This document shows positions 10,599-25,300 of a DNA stretch of 64,000 nucleotides, one piece after another. The stretch covers positions 131,298,740 to 131,362,739 of the forward strand of contig JBAIZL010000002.1 of NCBI GenBank assembly GCA_036971475.1. The letters are read 5' to 3'. The translations under genes and the position numbers were made by a program. The notes under the pieces were generated by a model, which was not told where the DNA came from, searched no databases, and saw only the letters and a program-made list of their open reading frames with translations. Each line of letters starts with the position of its first letter. Position 1 is the stretch's first letter. Source of the DNA: Prosapia bicincta. Its lineage: Eukaryota > Arthropoda > Insecta > Hemiptera > Cercopidae.

Positions 10599-12855
10599 TT
10601 ATAGGAGCTACGGCAATTTTCATATATTTGCTCTAAAAAAAATCATGAATTATAGTTCATGGATTTTGCGATTTCTACAAAAAATGGATTTCTCATTTCA
10701 AAAGCATAACTAACGTAGAATCGACCATAGATTCGCATTGTGCACTTAGAATTGATCTATAATAAGTATTATAGGAGCTATGGCAATTTTCATATATTTG
10801 CTCAAAAAAAAATGCATGAATTATAGTTCATGGATTTTGCGATTTCTACAAAAAATGGATTTCTCATTTAAAAAGCATAAATAACGCAGAATCGACCATA
10901 GATTCGCATTGTGCACTTAGAATTGAACTATAATAAGTATTATAGGAGCTATGGCAATTTTCATATATTTGCTCTAAAAAAAATGCATGAATTATAGTTC
11001 ATGGATTTTGCGATTTCTACAAAAAATGGATTTCTCATTTCAAAAGCATAACTAACGTAGAATCGACCATAGATTCGCATTGTGCACTTAGAATTGATCT
11101 ATAATAAGTATTATAGGAGCTATGGCAATTTTCATATATTTGCTCTAAAAAAAATGCATGAATTATAGTTCATGGATTTTGCGATTTCTACAAAAAATGG
11201 ATTTCTCATTTCAAAAGCATAACTAACGTAGAATCGACCATAGATTCGCATTGTGCACTTAGAATTGAACTATAGTAAGTATTATAGGAGCTATGGCAAT
11301 TTTCATATATTTGCTCTAAAAAAAATGCATGAATTATAGTTCATGGATTTTGCGATTTCTACAAAAAATGGATTTCTCATTTCAAAAGCATAAATAACGT
11401 AGAATCGACCATAGATTCGCATTGTGCACTTAGAATTGATCTATAATAAGTATTATAGGAGCTATGGCAATTTTCATATATTTGCTCTAAAAAAAATGCA
11501 TGAATTATAGTTCATGGATTTTGCGATTTCTACAAAAAATGGATTTCTCATTTAAAAAGCATAAATAACGTAGAATCGACCATAGATTCGCATTGTGCAC
11601 TTAGAATTGATCTATAATACGTATTATAGGAGCTACGGCAATTTTCATATATTTGCTCTAAAAAAAATGCATGAATTATAGTTCATGGATTTTGCGATTT
11701 CTACAAAAAATGGATTTCTCATTTCAAAAGCATAACTAACGTAGAATCGACCATAGATTCGCATTGTGCACTTAGAATTGATCTATAATAAGTATTATAG
11801 GAGCTATGGCAATTTTCATATATTTGCTCAAAAAAAAATGCATGAATTATAGTTCATGGATTTTGCGATTTCTACAAAAAATGGATTTCTCATTTAAAAA
11901 GCATAAATAACGCAGAATCGACCATAGATTCGCATTGTGCACTTAGAATTGATCTATAATAAGTATTATAGGAGCTATGGCAATTTTCATATATTTGCTC
12001 AAAAAAAAATGCATGAATTATAGTTCATGGATTTTGCGATTTCTACAAAAAATGGATTTCTCATTTAAAAAGCATAAATAACGCAGAATCGACCATAGAT
12101 TCGCATTGTGCACTTAGAATTGAACTATAATAAGTATTATAGGAGCTATGGCAATTTTCATATATTTGCTCTAAAAAAAATGCATGAATTATAGTTCATG
12201 GATTTTGCGATTTCTACAAAAAATGGATTTCTCATTTCAAAAGCATAACTAACGTAGAATCGACCATAGATTCGCATTGTGCACTTAGAATTGAACTATA
12301 ATAAGTATTATAGGAGCTATGGCAATTTTCAAATATTTGCTCTAAAAAAAATGCATGAATTATAGTTCATGGATTTTGCGATTTCTACAAAAAATGGATT
12401 TCTCATTTCAAAAGCATAACTAACGTAGAATCGACCATAGATTCGCATTGTGCACTTAGAATTGAACTATAATAAGTATTATAGGAGCTATGGCAATTTT
12501 CATATATTTGCTCTAAAAAAAATGCATGAATTATAGTTCATGGATTTTGCGATTTCTACAAAAAATGGATTTCTCATTTAAAAAGCATAAATAACGCAGA
12601 ATCGACCATAGATTCGCATTGTGCACTTAGAATTGAACTATAATAAGTATTATAGGAGCTATGGCAATTTTCATATATTTGCTCTAAAAAAAATGCATGA
12701 ATTATAGTTCATGGATTTTGCGATTTCTACAAAAAATGGATTTCTCATTTCAAAAGCATACCTAACGTAGAATCGACCATAGATTCGCATTGTGCACTTA
12801 GAATTGATCTATAATAAGTATTATAGGAGCTATGGCAATTTTCATATATTTGCTC
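10599..12855 (+). repeat. 15-monomer HOR block, copy 2
   Basis: Tandem copy of 8035-10290. A private difference is CTATAGTAAG near 11271. Similarity ends about 12855, where this copy changes to ATACATG/CATGGTTTTTG while copy 1 keeps TGCATG/CATGGATTTTG. Confidence 0.87.
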
Positions 12856-13504
12856 TAAAAAAAATACATGAATTATAGTTCATGGTTTTTGCGATTTCTA
12901 CAAAAAATGGATTTCTCATTTAAAAAGCATAAATAACGTAGAATCGACCATAGATTCGCATTGTGCACTTAGAATTGATCTATAATAAGTATTATAGGAG
13001 CTATGGCAATTTTCATATATTTGCTCTAAAAAAAATGCATGAATTATAGTTCATGGATTTTGCGATTTCTACAAAAAATGGATTTCTCATTTCAAAAGCA
13101 TAACTAACGTAGAATCGACCATAGATTCGCATTGTGCACTTAGAATTGAACTATAAGAAGTATTATAGGAGCTATGGCAATTTTCATATATTTGCTCTAA
13201 AAAAAATGCATGAATTATAGTTCATGGATTTTGCGATTTCTACAAAAAATGGATTTCTCATTTCAAAAGCATAAATAACGTAGAATCGACCATAGATTCG
13301 CATTGTGCACTTAGAATTGATCTATAATAAGTATTATAGGAGCTATGGCATATTTCATATATTTGCTCTAAAAAAAATGCATGAATTATAGTTCATGGAT
13401 TTTGCGATTTCTACAAAAAATGGATTTCTCATTCAAAAAGCATAAATAACGTAGAATCGACCATAGATTCGCATTGTGCACTTAGAATTGATCTATAATA
13501 CGTA

Positions 13505-15556
13505 TTATAGGAGCTACGGCAATTTTCATATATTTGCTCTAAAAAAAATGCATGAATTATAGTTCATGGATTTTGCGATTTCTACAAAAAATGGATTTCT
13601 CATTTCAAAAGCATAACTAACGTAGAATCGACCATAGATTCGCATTGTGCACTTAGAATTGATCTATAATAAGTATTATAGGAGCTATGCCAATTTTCAT
13701 ATATTTGCTCAAAAAAAAATGCATGAATTATAGTTCATGGATTTTGCGATTTCTACAAAAAATGGATTTCTCATTTAAAAAGCATAAATAACGCAGAATC
13801 GACCATAGATTCGCATTGTGCACTTAGAATTGAACTATAATAAGTATTATAGGAGCTATGGCAATTTTCATATATTTGCTCTAAAAAAAATGCATGAATT
13901 ATAGTTCATGGATTTTGCGATTTCTACAAAAAATGGATTTCTCATTTCAAAAGCATAACTAACGTAGAATCGACCATAGATTCGCATTGTGCACTTAGAA
14001 TTGATCTATAATAAGTATTATAGGAGCTATGGCAATTTTCATATATTTGCTCTAAAAAAAATGCATGAATTATAGTTCATGGATTTTGCGATTTCTACAA
14101 AAAATGGATTTCTCATTTCAAAAGCATAACTAACGTAGAATCGACCATAGATTCGCATTGTGCACTTAGAATTGAACTATAATAAGTATTATAGGAGCTA
14201 CGGCAATTTTCATATATTTGCTCTAAAAAAAATGCATGAATTATAGTTCATGGATTTTGCGATTTCTACAAAAAATGGATTTCTCATTTCAAAAGCATAA
14301 ATAACGTAGAATCGACCATAGATTCGCATTGTGCACTTAGAATTGATCTATAATAAGTATTATAGGAGCTATGGCAATTTTCATATATTTGCTCTAAAAA
14401 AAATGCATGAATTATAGTTCATGGATTTTGCGATTTCTACAAAAAATGGATTTCTCATTTAAAAAGCATAAATAACGTAGAATCGACCATAGATTCGCAT
14501 TGTGCACTTAGAATTGATCTATAATACGTATTATAGGAGCTACGGCAATTTTCATATATTTGCTCTAAAAAAAATGCATGAATTATAGTTCATGGATTTT
14601 GCGATTTCTACAAAAAATGGATTTCTCATTTCAAAAGCATAACTAACGTAGAATCGACCATAGATTCGCATTGTGCACTTAGAATTGATCTATAATAAGT
14701 ATTATAGGAGCTATGGCAATTTTCATATATTTGCTCAAAAAAAAATGCATGAATTATAGTTCATGGATTTTGCGATTTCTACAAAAAATGGATTTCTCAT
14801 TTAAAAAGCATAAATAACGTAGAATCGACCATAGATTCGCATTGTGCACTTAGAATTGAACTATAATAAGTATTATAGGAGCTATGGCAATTTTCATATA
14901 TTTGCTCTAAAAAAAATGCATGAATTATAGTTCATGGATTTTGCGATTTCTACAAAAAATGGATTTCTCATTTCAAAAGCATAACTAACGTAGAATCGAC
15001 CATAGATTCGCATTGTGCACTTAGAATTGATCTATAATAAGTATTATAGGAGCTATGGCAATTTTCATATATTTGCTCTAAAAAAAATGCATGAATTATA
15101 GTTCATGGATTTTGCGATTTCTACAAAAAATGGATTTCTCATTTCAAAAGCATAACTAACGTAGAATCGACCATAGATTCGCATTGTGCACTTAGAATTG
15201 AACTATAATAAGTATTATAGGAGCTATGGCAATTTTCATATATTTGCTCTAAAAAAAATGCATGAATTATAGTTCATGGATTTTGCGATTTCTACAAAAA
15301 ATGGATTTCTCATTTCAAAAGCATAAATAACGTAGAATCGACCATAGATTCGCATTGTGCACTTAGAATTGATCTATAATAAGTATTATAGGAGCTATGG
15401 CAATTTTCATATATTTGCTCTAAAAAAAATGCATGAATTATAGTTCATGGATTTTGCGATTTCTACAAAAAATGGATTTCTCATTTAAAAAGCATAAATA
15501 ACGTAGAATCGACCATAGATTCGCATTGTGCACTTAGAATTGATCTATAATACGTA
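13505..15556 (+). repeat. Two adjacent canonical 6-monomer HOR units
   Basis: 13505-14530 and 14531-15556 are each 1,026 bp and keep the same monomer order. Private changes are ATTCAAAAAGC at about 13434 (just before the block), GCTATGCCAA near 13687 and an extra TACGG at about 14199 in unit 1, and CGTAG in place of CGCAG at about 14818 in unit 2. Confidence 0.86.
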
Positions 15557-15914
15557 TTATAGGAGCTACGGCAATTTTCATATATTTGCTCTAAAAAAAA
15601 TGCATGAATTATAGTTCATGGATTTTGCGATTTCTACAAAAAATGGATTTCTCATTTCAAAAGCATACCTAACGTAGAATCGACCATAGATTCGCATTGT
15701 GCACTTAGAATTGATCTATAATAAGTATTATAGGAGCTATGGCAATTTTCATATATTTGCTCAAAAAAAAATGCATGAATTATAGTTCATGGATTTTGCG
15801 ATTTCTACAAAAAATGGATTTCTCATTTAAAAAGCATAAATAACGCAGAATCGACCATAGATTCGCATTGTGCACTTAGAATTGAACTATAATAAGTATT
15901 ATAGGAGCTATGGC

Positions 15915-17280
15915 AATTTTCATATATTTGCTCTAAAAAAAATGCATGAATTATAGTTCATGGATTTTGCGATTTCTACAAAAAATGGATTTCTCATTTC
16001 AAAAGCATGACTAACGTAGAATCGACCATAGATTCGCATTGTGCACTTAGAATTGAACTATAATAAGTATTATAGGAGCTATGGCAATTTTCAAATATTT
16101 GCTCTAAAAAAAATGCATGAATTATAGTTCATGGATTTTGCGATTTCTACAAAAAATGGATTTCTCATTTCAAAAGCATAATTAACGTAGAATCGACCAT
16201 AGATTCGCATTGTGCACTTAGAATTGAACTATAATAAGTATTATAGGAGCTATGGCAATTTTCATATATTTGCTCTAAAAAAAATGCATGAATTATAGTT
16301 CATGGATTTTGCGATTTCTACAAAAAATGGATTTCTCATTTAAAAAGCATAAATAACGCAGAATCGACCATAGATTCGCATTGTGCACTTAGAATGGAAC
16401 TATAATAAGTATTATAGGAGCTATGGCAATTTTCATATATTTGCTCTAAAAAAAATGCATGAATTATAGTTCATGGATTTTGCGATTTCTACAAAAAATG
16501 GATTTCTCATTTCAAAAGCATAACTAACGTAGAATCGACCATAGATTCGCATTGTGCACTTAGAATTGATCTATAATAAGTATTATAGGAGCTATGGCAA
16601 TTTTCATATATTTGCTCTAAAAAAATGCATGAATTATAGTTCATGGATTTTGCGATTTCTACAAAAAATGGATTTCTCATTTCAAAAGCATAACTAACGT
16701 AGAATCGACCATAGATTCGCATTGTGCACTTAGAATTGAACTATAATAAGTATTATAGGAGCTATGGCAATTTTCAAATATTTGCTCTAAAAAAAATGCA
16801 TGAATTATAGTTCATGGATTTTGCGATTTCTACAAAAAATGGATTTCTCATTTCAAAAGCATAATTAACGTAGAATCGACCATAGATTCGCATTGTGCAC
16901 TTAGAATTGAACTATAATAAGTATTATAGGAGCTATGGCAATTTTCATATATTTGCTCTAAAAAAAATGCATGAATTATAGTTCATGGATTTTGCGATTT
17001 CTACAAAAAATGGATTTCTCATTTAAAAAGCATAAATAACGCAGAATCGACCATAGATTCGCATTGTGCACTTAGAATTGAACTATAATAAGTATTATAG
17101 GAGCTATGGCAATTTTCATATATTTGCTCTAAAAAAAATGCATGAATTATAGTTCATGGATTTTGCGATTTCTACAAAAAATGGATTTCTCATTTCAAAA
17201 GCATAACTAACGTAGAATCGACCATAGATTCGCATTGTGCACTTAGAATTGATCTATAATAAGTATTATAGGAGCTATGG
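15915..17280 (+). repeat. Internal 4-monomer tandem duplication within the 13-monomer HOR derivative
   Basis: TTTTCAAATATTTG followed by GCATAATTAACG occurs at about 16091 and again at 16774, 683 bp apart (4 monomers minus 1 bp), followed both times by a CGCAG/GAAC monomer and an ACTAACG/GATC monomer. This explains most of the length gain of the 15557-17778 unit over the 9-monomer unit. Boundaries are approximate. Confidence 0.75.
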
Positions 17281-18120
17281 CAATTTTCATATATTTGCTC
17301 TAAAAAAAATACATGAATTATAGTTCATGGTTTTTGCGATTTCTACAAAAAATGGATTTCTCATTTAAAAAGCATAAATAACGTAGAATCGACCATAGAT
17401 TCGCATTGTGCACTTAGAATTGATCTATAATAAGTATTATAGGAGCTATGGCAATTTTCATATATTTGCTCTAAAAAAAATGCATGAATTATAGTTCATG
17501 GATTTTGCGATTTCTACAAAAAATGGATTTCTCATTTCAAAAGCATAAATAACGTAGAATCGACCATAGATTCGCATTGTGCACTTAGAATTGATCTATA
17601 ATAAGTATTATAGGAGCTATGGCAATTTTCATATATTTGCTCTAAAAAAAATGCATGAATTATAGTTCATGGATTTTGCGATTTCTACAAAAAATGGATT
17701 TCTCATTTAAAAAGCATAAATAACGTAGAATCGACCATAGATTCGCATTGTGCACTTAGAATTGATCTATAATACGTATTATAGGAGCTACGGCAATTTT
17801 CATATATTTGCTCTAAAAAAAATGCATGAATTATAGTTCATGGATTTTGCGATTTCTACAAAAAATGGATTTCTCATTTCAAAAGCATAACTAACGTAGA
17901 ATCGACCATAGATTCGCATTGTGCACTTAGAATTGATCTATAATAAGTATTATAGGAGCTATGGCAATTTTCATATATTTGCTCAAAAAAAAATGCATGA
18001 ATTATAGTTCATGGATTTTGCGATTTCTACAAAAAATGGATTTCTCATTTAAAAAGCATAAATAACGCAGAATCGACCATAGATTCGCATTGTGCACTTA
18101 GAATTGAACTATAATAAGTA

Positions 18121-19144
18121 TTATAGGAGCTACGGCAATTTTCATATATTTGCTCTAAAAAAAATGCATGAATTATAGTTCATGGATTTTGCGATTTCTA
18201 CAAAAAATGGATTTCTCATTTCAAAAGCATAACTAACGTAGAATCGACCATAGATTCGCATTGTGCACTTAGAATCGATCTATAATAAGTATTATAGGAG
18301 CTATGGCAATTTTCATATATTTGCTCTAAAAAAATGCTTGAATTATAGTTCATGGATTTTGCGATTTCTACAAAAAATGGATTTCTCATTTAAAAAGCAT
18401 AAATAACGCAGAATCGACCATAGATTCGCATTGTGCACTTAGAATTGAACTATAATAAGTATTATAGGAGCTATGGCAATTTTCATATATTTGCCCTAAA
18501 AAAAATGCATGAATTATAGTTCATGGATTTTGCGATTTCTACAAAAAATGGATTTCTCATTTAAAAAGCATAAATAACGCAGAATCGACCATAGATTCGC
18601 ATTGTGCACTTAGAATTGAACTATAATAAGTATTATAGGAGCTACGGCAATTTTCATATATTTGCTCTAAAAAAAATGCATGAATTATAGTTCATGGATT
18701 TTGCGATTTCTACAAAAAATGGATTTCTCATTTCAAAAGCATAACTAACGTAGAATCGACCATAGATTCGCATTGTGCACTTAGAATCGTTCTATAATAA
18801 GTATTATAGGAGCTATGGCAATTTTCATATATTTGCTCTAAAAAAATGCATGAATTATAGTTCATGGATTTTGCGATTTCTACAAAAAATGGATTTCTCA
18901 TTTAAAAAGCATAAATAACGCAGAATCGACCATAGATTCGCATTGTGCACTTAGAATTGAACTATAATAAGTATTATAGGAGCTATGGCAATTTTCATAT
19001 ATTTGCCCTAAAAAAAATTCATGAATTATAGTTCATGGATTTTGCGATTTCTACAAAAAATGGATTTCTCATTTCAAAAGCATAAATAACGTAGAATCGA
19101 CCATAGATTCGCATTGTGCACTTAGAATTGAACTATAATAAGTA
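18121..19144 (+). repeat. Trimer HOR, two copies of 512 bp
   Basis: 18121-18632 and 18633-19144 each hold a TACGG/ACTAACG monomer with a rare AATCG(A/T)TC, a 7-A monomer with CGCAG, and a TTGCCCTAAA monomer. A further trimer of the same kind occurs near 22376-22900 as part of the larger duplication. Confidence 0.85.
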
Positions 19145-22000
19145 TTATAGGAGCTATGGCAATTTTCATATATTTGCTCTAAAAAAAATGCATGAATTAT
19201 AGTTCATGGATTTTGCGATTTCTACAAAAAATGGATTTCTCATTTCAAAAGCATAAATAACGTAGAATCGACCATAGATTCGCATTGTGCACTTAGAATT
19301 GATCTATAATAAGTATTATAGGAGCTATGGCAATTTTCATATATTTGCTCTAAAAAAAATGCATGAATTATAGTTCATGGATTTTGCGATTTCTACAAAA
19401 AATGGATTTCTCATTTAAAAAACATAAATAACGCAGAATCGACCATAGATTCGCATTGTGCACTTAGAATTGAACTATAATAAGTATTATAGGGGCTATG
19501 GCAATTTTCATATATTTGCTCTAAAAAAAATGCATGAATTATAGTTCATGGATTTTGCGATTTCTACAAAAAATGGATTTCTCATTTCAAAAGCATAACT
19601 AACGTAGAATCGACCATAGATTCGCATTGTGCACTTAGAATTGATCTATAATAAGTATTATAGGAGCTATGGCAATTTTCATATATTTGCTCTAAAAAAA
19701 ATGCATGAATTATAGTTCATGGATTTTGCGATTTCTACAAAAAATGGATTTCTCATTTAAAACGCATAAATAACGTAGAATCGACCATAGATTCGCATTG
19801 TGCACTTAGAATTGATCTATAATAAATATTATAGGAGCTATGGCAATTTTCATATATTTGCTCTAAAAAAAATGCATGAATTATATTTCATGGATTTTGC
19901 GATTTCTACAAAAAATGGATTTCTCATTTAAAACGCATAAATAACGTAGAATCGACCATAGATTCGCATTGTGCACTTAGAATTGAACTATAATAAGTAT
20001 TATAGGAGCTATGGCAATTTTCATATATTTGCTCTAAAAAAAATGCATGAATTATAGTTCATGGATTTTGCGATTTCTACAAAAAATGGATTTCTCATTT
20101 CAAAAGCATAAATAACGTAGAATCGACCATAGATTCGCATTGTGCACTTAGAATTGATCTATAATACGTATTATAGGTGCTATGGCAATTTTCATATATT
20201 TGCTCTAAAAAAAATTCATGAATTATAGTTCATGGATTTTGCGATTTCTACAAAAAATGGATTTCTCATTTCAAAAGCATAAATAACGTAGAACCGACCA
20301 TAGATTCGCATTGTGCACTTAGAATTGAACTATAATAAGTATTATAGGAGCTATGGCAATTTTCATATATTTGCTCTAAAAAAAATGCATGAATTATAGT
20401 TCATGGATTTTGCGATTTCTACAAAAAATGGATTTCTCATTTCAAAAGCATAAATAACGTAGAATCGACCATAGATTCGCAATTGTGCACTTAGAATTGA
20501 TCTATAATAAGTATTATAGGAGCTATGGCAATTTTCATATATTTGCTCTAAAAAAAATGCATGAATTATAGTTCATGGATTTTGCGATTTCTACAAAAAA
20601 TGGATTTCTCATTTAAAAAGCATAAATAACGTAGAATCGACCATAGATTCGCATTGTGCACTTAGAATTGAACTATAATAAGTATTATAGGAGCTATGGC
20701 AATTTTCATATATTTGCTCTAAAAAAAAATGCATGAATTATAGTTCATGGATTTTGCGATTTCTACAAAAAATGGATTTCTCATTTAAAAAGCATAAATA
20801 ACGTAGAATCGACCATAGATTCGCATTGTGCACTTAGAATTGATCTATAATAAGTATTATAGGAGCTATGGCAATTTTCATATATTTGCTCTAAAAAAAA
20901 TTCATGAATTTTGCGATTTCTACAAAAAATGGATTTCTCATTTCAAAAGCATAAATAACGTAGAATCGACCATAGATTCGCATTGTGCACTTAGAATTGA
21001 ACTATAATAAGTATTATAGGAGCTATGGCAATTTTCATATATTTGCTCCAAAAAAAATTAATGAATTATAGTTCATGGATTTTGCGATTTCTACAAAAAA
21101 TGGATTTCTCATTTCAAAAGCATAAATAACGTAGAATCGACCATAGATTCGCATTGTGCACTTAGAATTGAACTATAATAAGTATTATAGGAGCTATGGC
21201 AATTTTCATTTTTTGCTCTAAAAAAAATGCATGAATTATAGTTCATGGATCTTGCGATTTCTACAAAAAATGGATTTTTCATTTCAAAAGCATTAATAAC
21301 GTAGAATCGACCATAGATTCGCATTGTGCACTTAGAATTGATCTATAATAAGTATTATAGGAGCTATGGCAATTTTCATATATTTGCTCTAAAAAAAATG
21401 CATGAATTATATAGTTCATGGATTTTACGATTTCTACAAAAAATGGATTTCTCATTTAAAAGCATAAATAACGCAGAATCGACCATAGATTCGCATTGTG
21501 CACTTAGAATTGAACTATAATAAGTATTATAGGAGCTATGGCAATTTTCATATATTTGCTCTAAAAAAAATGCATGAATTATAGTTCATGGATTTTGCGA
21601 ATTCTACAAAAAATGGATTTCTCATTTCAAAAGCATAAATAACGCAGAATCGACCATAGATTCGCATTGTGCACTTAGAATTGATCTATAATAAGTATTA
21701 TAGGAGCTATGGCAATTTTCATATATTTTCTCTAAAAAAATGCATGAATTATAGTTCATGGATTTTGCGATTTCTACAAAAAATGGATTTCTCATTTAAA
21801 AAGCATAAATAACGTAGAATCGACCATAGATTCGCATTGTGCACTTAGAATTGAACTATAATAAGTATTATAGGAGCTATGGCAATTTTCATATATTTGA
21901 TCTAAAAAAAATGCATGAATTATAGTTCATGGATTTTGCGATTTCTACAAAAAATGGATTTCTCATTTAAAAAGCATAAATAACGTAGAATCGACCATAG
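18282..22000 (+). repeat. 24-monomer duplicated block C, copy 1
   Basis: Matches 22357-26250. The offset is 4,075 bp up to about 20895, then 4,246 and 4,244 bp. Private shared markers are AAAAAACATAAATAACG (19421/23496), TAAAACGCATAAATAACG (about 19761/23836), ATATTTCATGG (about 19884/23959), ATAGGTGCTATGG (about 20176/24251), GTAGAACCGACC (20291/24366), TTCGCAATTGTGC (20476/24551) and GCGAATTC (21597/25841). The copies differ at AATCGTTC (18784) versus AATCGATC, and by a 2 bp insertion (TATATAG, about 21409). Confidence 0.9.
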
Positions 22001-22356
22001 ATTCGCATTGTGCACTTAGAATTGATCTATAATAAGTATTATAGGAGCTATGGCAATTTTCATATATTTGCTCTAAAAAAAATGCATGAATTATAGTTCA
22101 TGGATTTTGCGATTTCTACAAAAAATGGATTTCTCATTTAAAAAGCATAAATAACGTAGAATCGACCATAGATTCGCATTGTGCACTTAGAATTGATCTA
22201 TAATACGTATTATAGGAGCTATGGCAATTTTCATATATTTGCTCTAAAAAAAATTCATGAATTTTGCGATTTCTACAAAAAATGGATTTCTCATTTCAAA
22301 AGCATAAATAACGTAGAATCGACCATAGATTCGCATTGTGCACTTAGAATTGAACT

Positions 22357-25300
22357 ATAATAAGTATTATAGGAGCTATGGCAATTTTCATATATTTGCT
22401 CTAAAAAAATGCATGAATTATAGTTCATGGATTTTGCGATTTCTACAAAAAATGGATTTCTCATTTAAAAAGCATAAATAACGCAGAATCGACCATAGAT
22501 TCGCATTGTGCACTTAGAATTGAACTATAATAAGTATTATAGGAGCTATGGCAATTTTCATATATTTGCCCTAAAAAAAATGCATGAATTATAGTTCATG
22601 GATTTTGCGATTTCTACAAAAAATGGATTTCTCATTTAAAAAGCATAAATAACGCAGAATCGACCATAGATTCGCATTGTGCACTTAGAATTGAACTATA
22701 ATAAGTATTATAGGAGCTACGGCAATTTTCATATATTTGCTCTAAAAAAAATGCATGAATTATAGTTCATGGATTTTGCGATTTCTACAAAAAATGGATT
22801 TCTCATTTCAAAAGCATAACTAACGTAGAATCGACCATAGATTCGCATTGTGCACTTAGAATCGATCTATAATAAGTATTATAGGAGCTATGGCAATTTT
22901 CATATATTTGCTCTAAAAAAATGCATGAATTATAGTTCATGGATTTTGCGATTTCTACAAAAAATGGATTTCTCATTTAAAAAGCATAAATAACGCAGAA
23001 TCGACCATAGATTCGCATTGTGCACTTAGAATTGAACTATAATAAGTATTATAGGAGCTATGGCAATTTTCATATATTTGCCCTAAAAAAAATTCATGAA
23101 TTATAGTTCATGGATTTTGCGATTTCTACAAAAAATGGATTTCTCATTTCAAAAGCATAAATAACGTAGAATCGACCATAGATTCGCATTGTGCACTTAG
23201 AATTGAACTATAATAAGTATTATAGGAGCTATGGCAATTTTCATATATTTGCTCTAAAAAAAATGCATGAATTATAGTTCATGGATTTTGCGATTTCTAC
23301 AAAAAATGGATTTCTCATTTCAAAAGCATAAATAACGTAGAATCGACCATAGATTCGCATTGTGCACTTAGAATTGATCTATAATAAGTATTATAGGAGC
23401 TATGGCAATTTTCATATATTTGCTCTAAAAAAAATGCATGAATTATAGTTCATGGATTTTGCGATTTCTACAAAAAATGGATTTCTCATTTAAAAAACAT
23501 AAATAACGCAGAATCGACCATAGATTCGCATTGTGCACTTAGAATTGAACTATAATAAGTATTATAGGGGCTATGGCAATTTTCATATATTTGCTCTAAA
23601 AAAAATGCATGAATTATAGTTCAAGGATTTTGCGATTTCTACAAAAAATGGATTTCTCATTTCAAAAGCATAACTAACGTAGAATCGACCATAGATTCGC
23701 ATTGTGCACTTAGAATTGATCTATAATAAGTATTATAGGAGCTATGGCAATTTTCATATATTTGCTCTAAAAAAAATGCATGAATTATAGTTCATGGATT
23801 TTGCGATTTCTACAAAAAATGGATTTCTCATTTAAAACGCATAAATAACGTAGAATCGACCATAGATTCGCATTGTGCACTTAGAATTGATCTATAATAA
23901 ATATTATAGGAGCTATGGCAATTTTCATATATTTGCTCTAAAAAAAATGCATGAATTATATTTCATGGATTTTGCGATTTCTACAAAAAATGGATTTCTC
24001 ATTTAAAACGCATAAATAACGTAGAATCGACCATAGATTCGCATTGTGCACTTAGAATTGAACTATAATAAGTATTATAGGAGCTATGGCAATTTTCATA
24101 TATTTGCTCTAAAAAAAATGCATGAATTATAGTTCATGGATTTTGCGATTTCTACAAAAAATGGATTTCTCATTTCAAAAGCATAAATAACGTAGAATCG
24201 ACCATAGATTCGCATTGTGCACTTAGAATTGATCTATAATACGTATTATAGGTGCTATGGCAATTTTCATATATTTGCTCTAAAAAAAATTCATGAATTA
24301 TAGTTCATGGATTTTGCGATTTCTACAAAAAATGGATTTCTCATTTCAAAAGCATAAATAACGTAGAACCGACCATAGATCCGCATTGTGCACTTAGAAT
24401 TGAACTATAATAAGTATTATAGGAGCTATGGCAATTTTCATATATTTGCTCTAAAAAAAATGCATGAATTATAGTTCATGGATTTTGCGATTTCTACAAA
24501 AAATGGATTTCTCATTTCAAAAGCATAAATAACGTAGAATCGACCATAGATTCGCAATTGTGCACTTAGAATTGATCTATAATAAGTATTATAGGAGCTA
24601 TGGCAATTTTCATATATTTGCTCTAAAAAAAATGCATGAATTATAGTTCATGGATTTTGCGATTTCTACAAAAAATGGATTTCTCATTTAAAAAGCATAA
24701 ATAACGTAGAATCGACCATAGATTCGCATTGTGCACTTAGAATTGAACTATAATAAGTATTATAGGAGCTATGGCAATTTTCATATATTTGCTCTAAAAA
24801 AAAATGCATGAATTATAGTTCATGGATTTTGCGATTTCTACAAAAAATGGATTTCTCATTTAAAAAGCATAAATAACGTAGAATCGACCATAGATTCGCA
24901 TTGTGCACTTAGAATTGATCTATAATAAGTATTATAGGAGCTATGGCAATTTTCATATATTTGCTCTAAAAAAAATGCATGAATTATAGTTCATGGATTT
25001 TGCGATTTCTACAAAAAATGGATTTCTCATTTAAAAAGCATAAATAACGTAGAATCGACCATAGATTCGCATTGTGCACTTAGAATTGATCTATAATACG
25101 TATTATAGGAGCTATGGCAATTTTCATATATTTGCTCTAAAAAAAATTCATGAATTTTGCGATTTCTACAAAAAATGGATTTCTCATTTCAAAAGCATAA
25201 ATAACGTAGAATCGACCATAGATTCGCATTGTGCACTTAGAATTGAACTATAATAAGTATTATAGGAGCTATGGCAATTTTCATATATTTGCTCCAAAAA

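Larger units (their letters stand above)
7181..18120 (+). repeat. Higher-order repeat zone based on a 6-monomer unit (about 1,026 bp)
   Basis: A marker monomer beginning CGTATTATAGGAGCTACGG starts a unit at 7181, 8035, 9060, 10599, 11624, 13505, 14531, 15557 and 17779. The intervals are 854, 1025, 1539, 1025, 1881, 1026, 1026 and 2222 bp, that is 5, 6, 9, 6, 11, 6, 6 and 13 monomers. The canonical order is: TACGG marker with ACTAACG and GATC; CTCAAAA with CGCAG and GAAC; ACTAACG with GATC; ACTAACG with GAAC; TTTC/AAATAACG with GATC; TTTA/CGTAG with GATC-TATAATACG. Longer units contain extra copies of internal monomers. Confidence 0.88.

Noticed and set aside
21326..21520. 64-codon plus-strand reading frame
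   Set aside because: It is created by a 2 bp insertion (TATATAG) and a 1 bp deletion (TTTAAAAGC) in neighbouring monomers and is absent from the duplicate at about 25570, which lacks the insertion.
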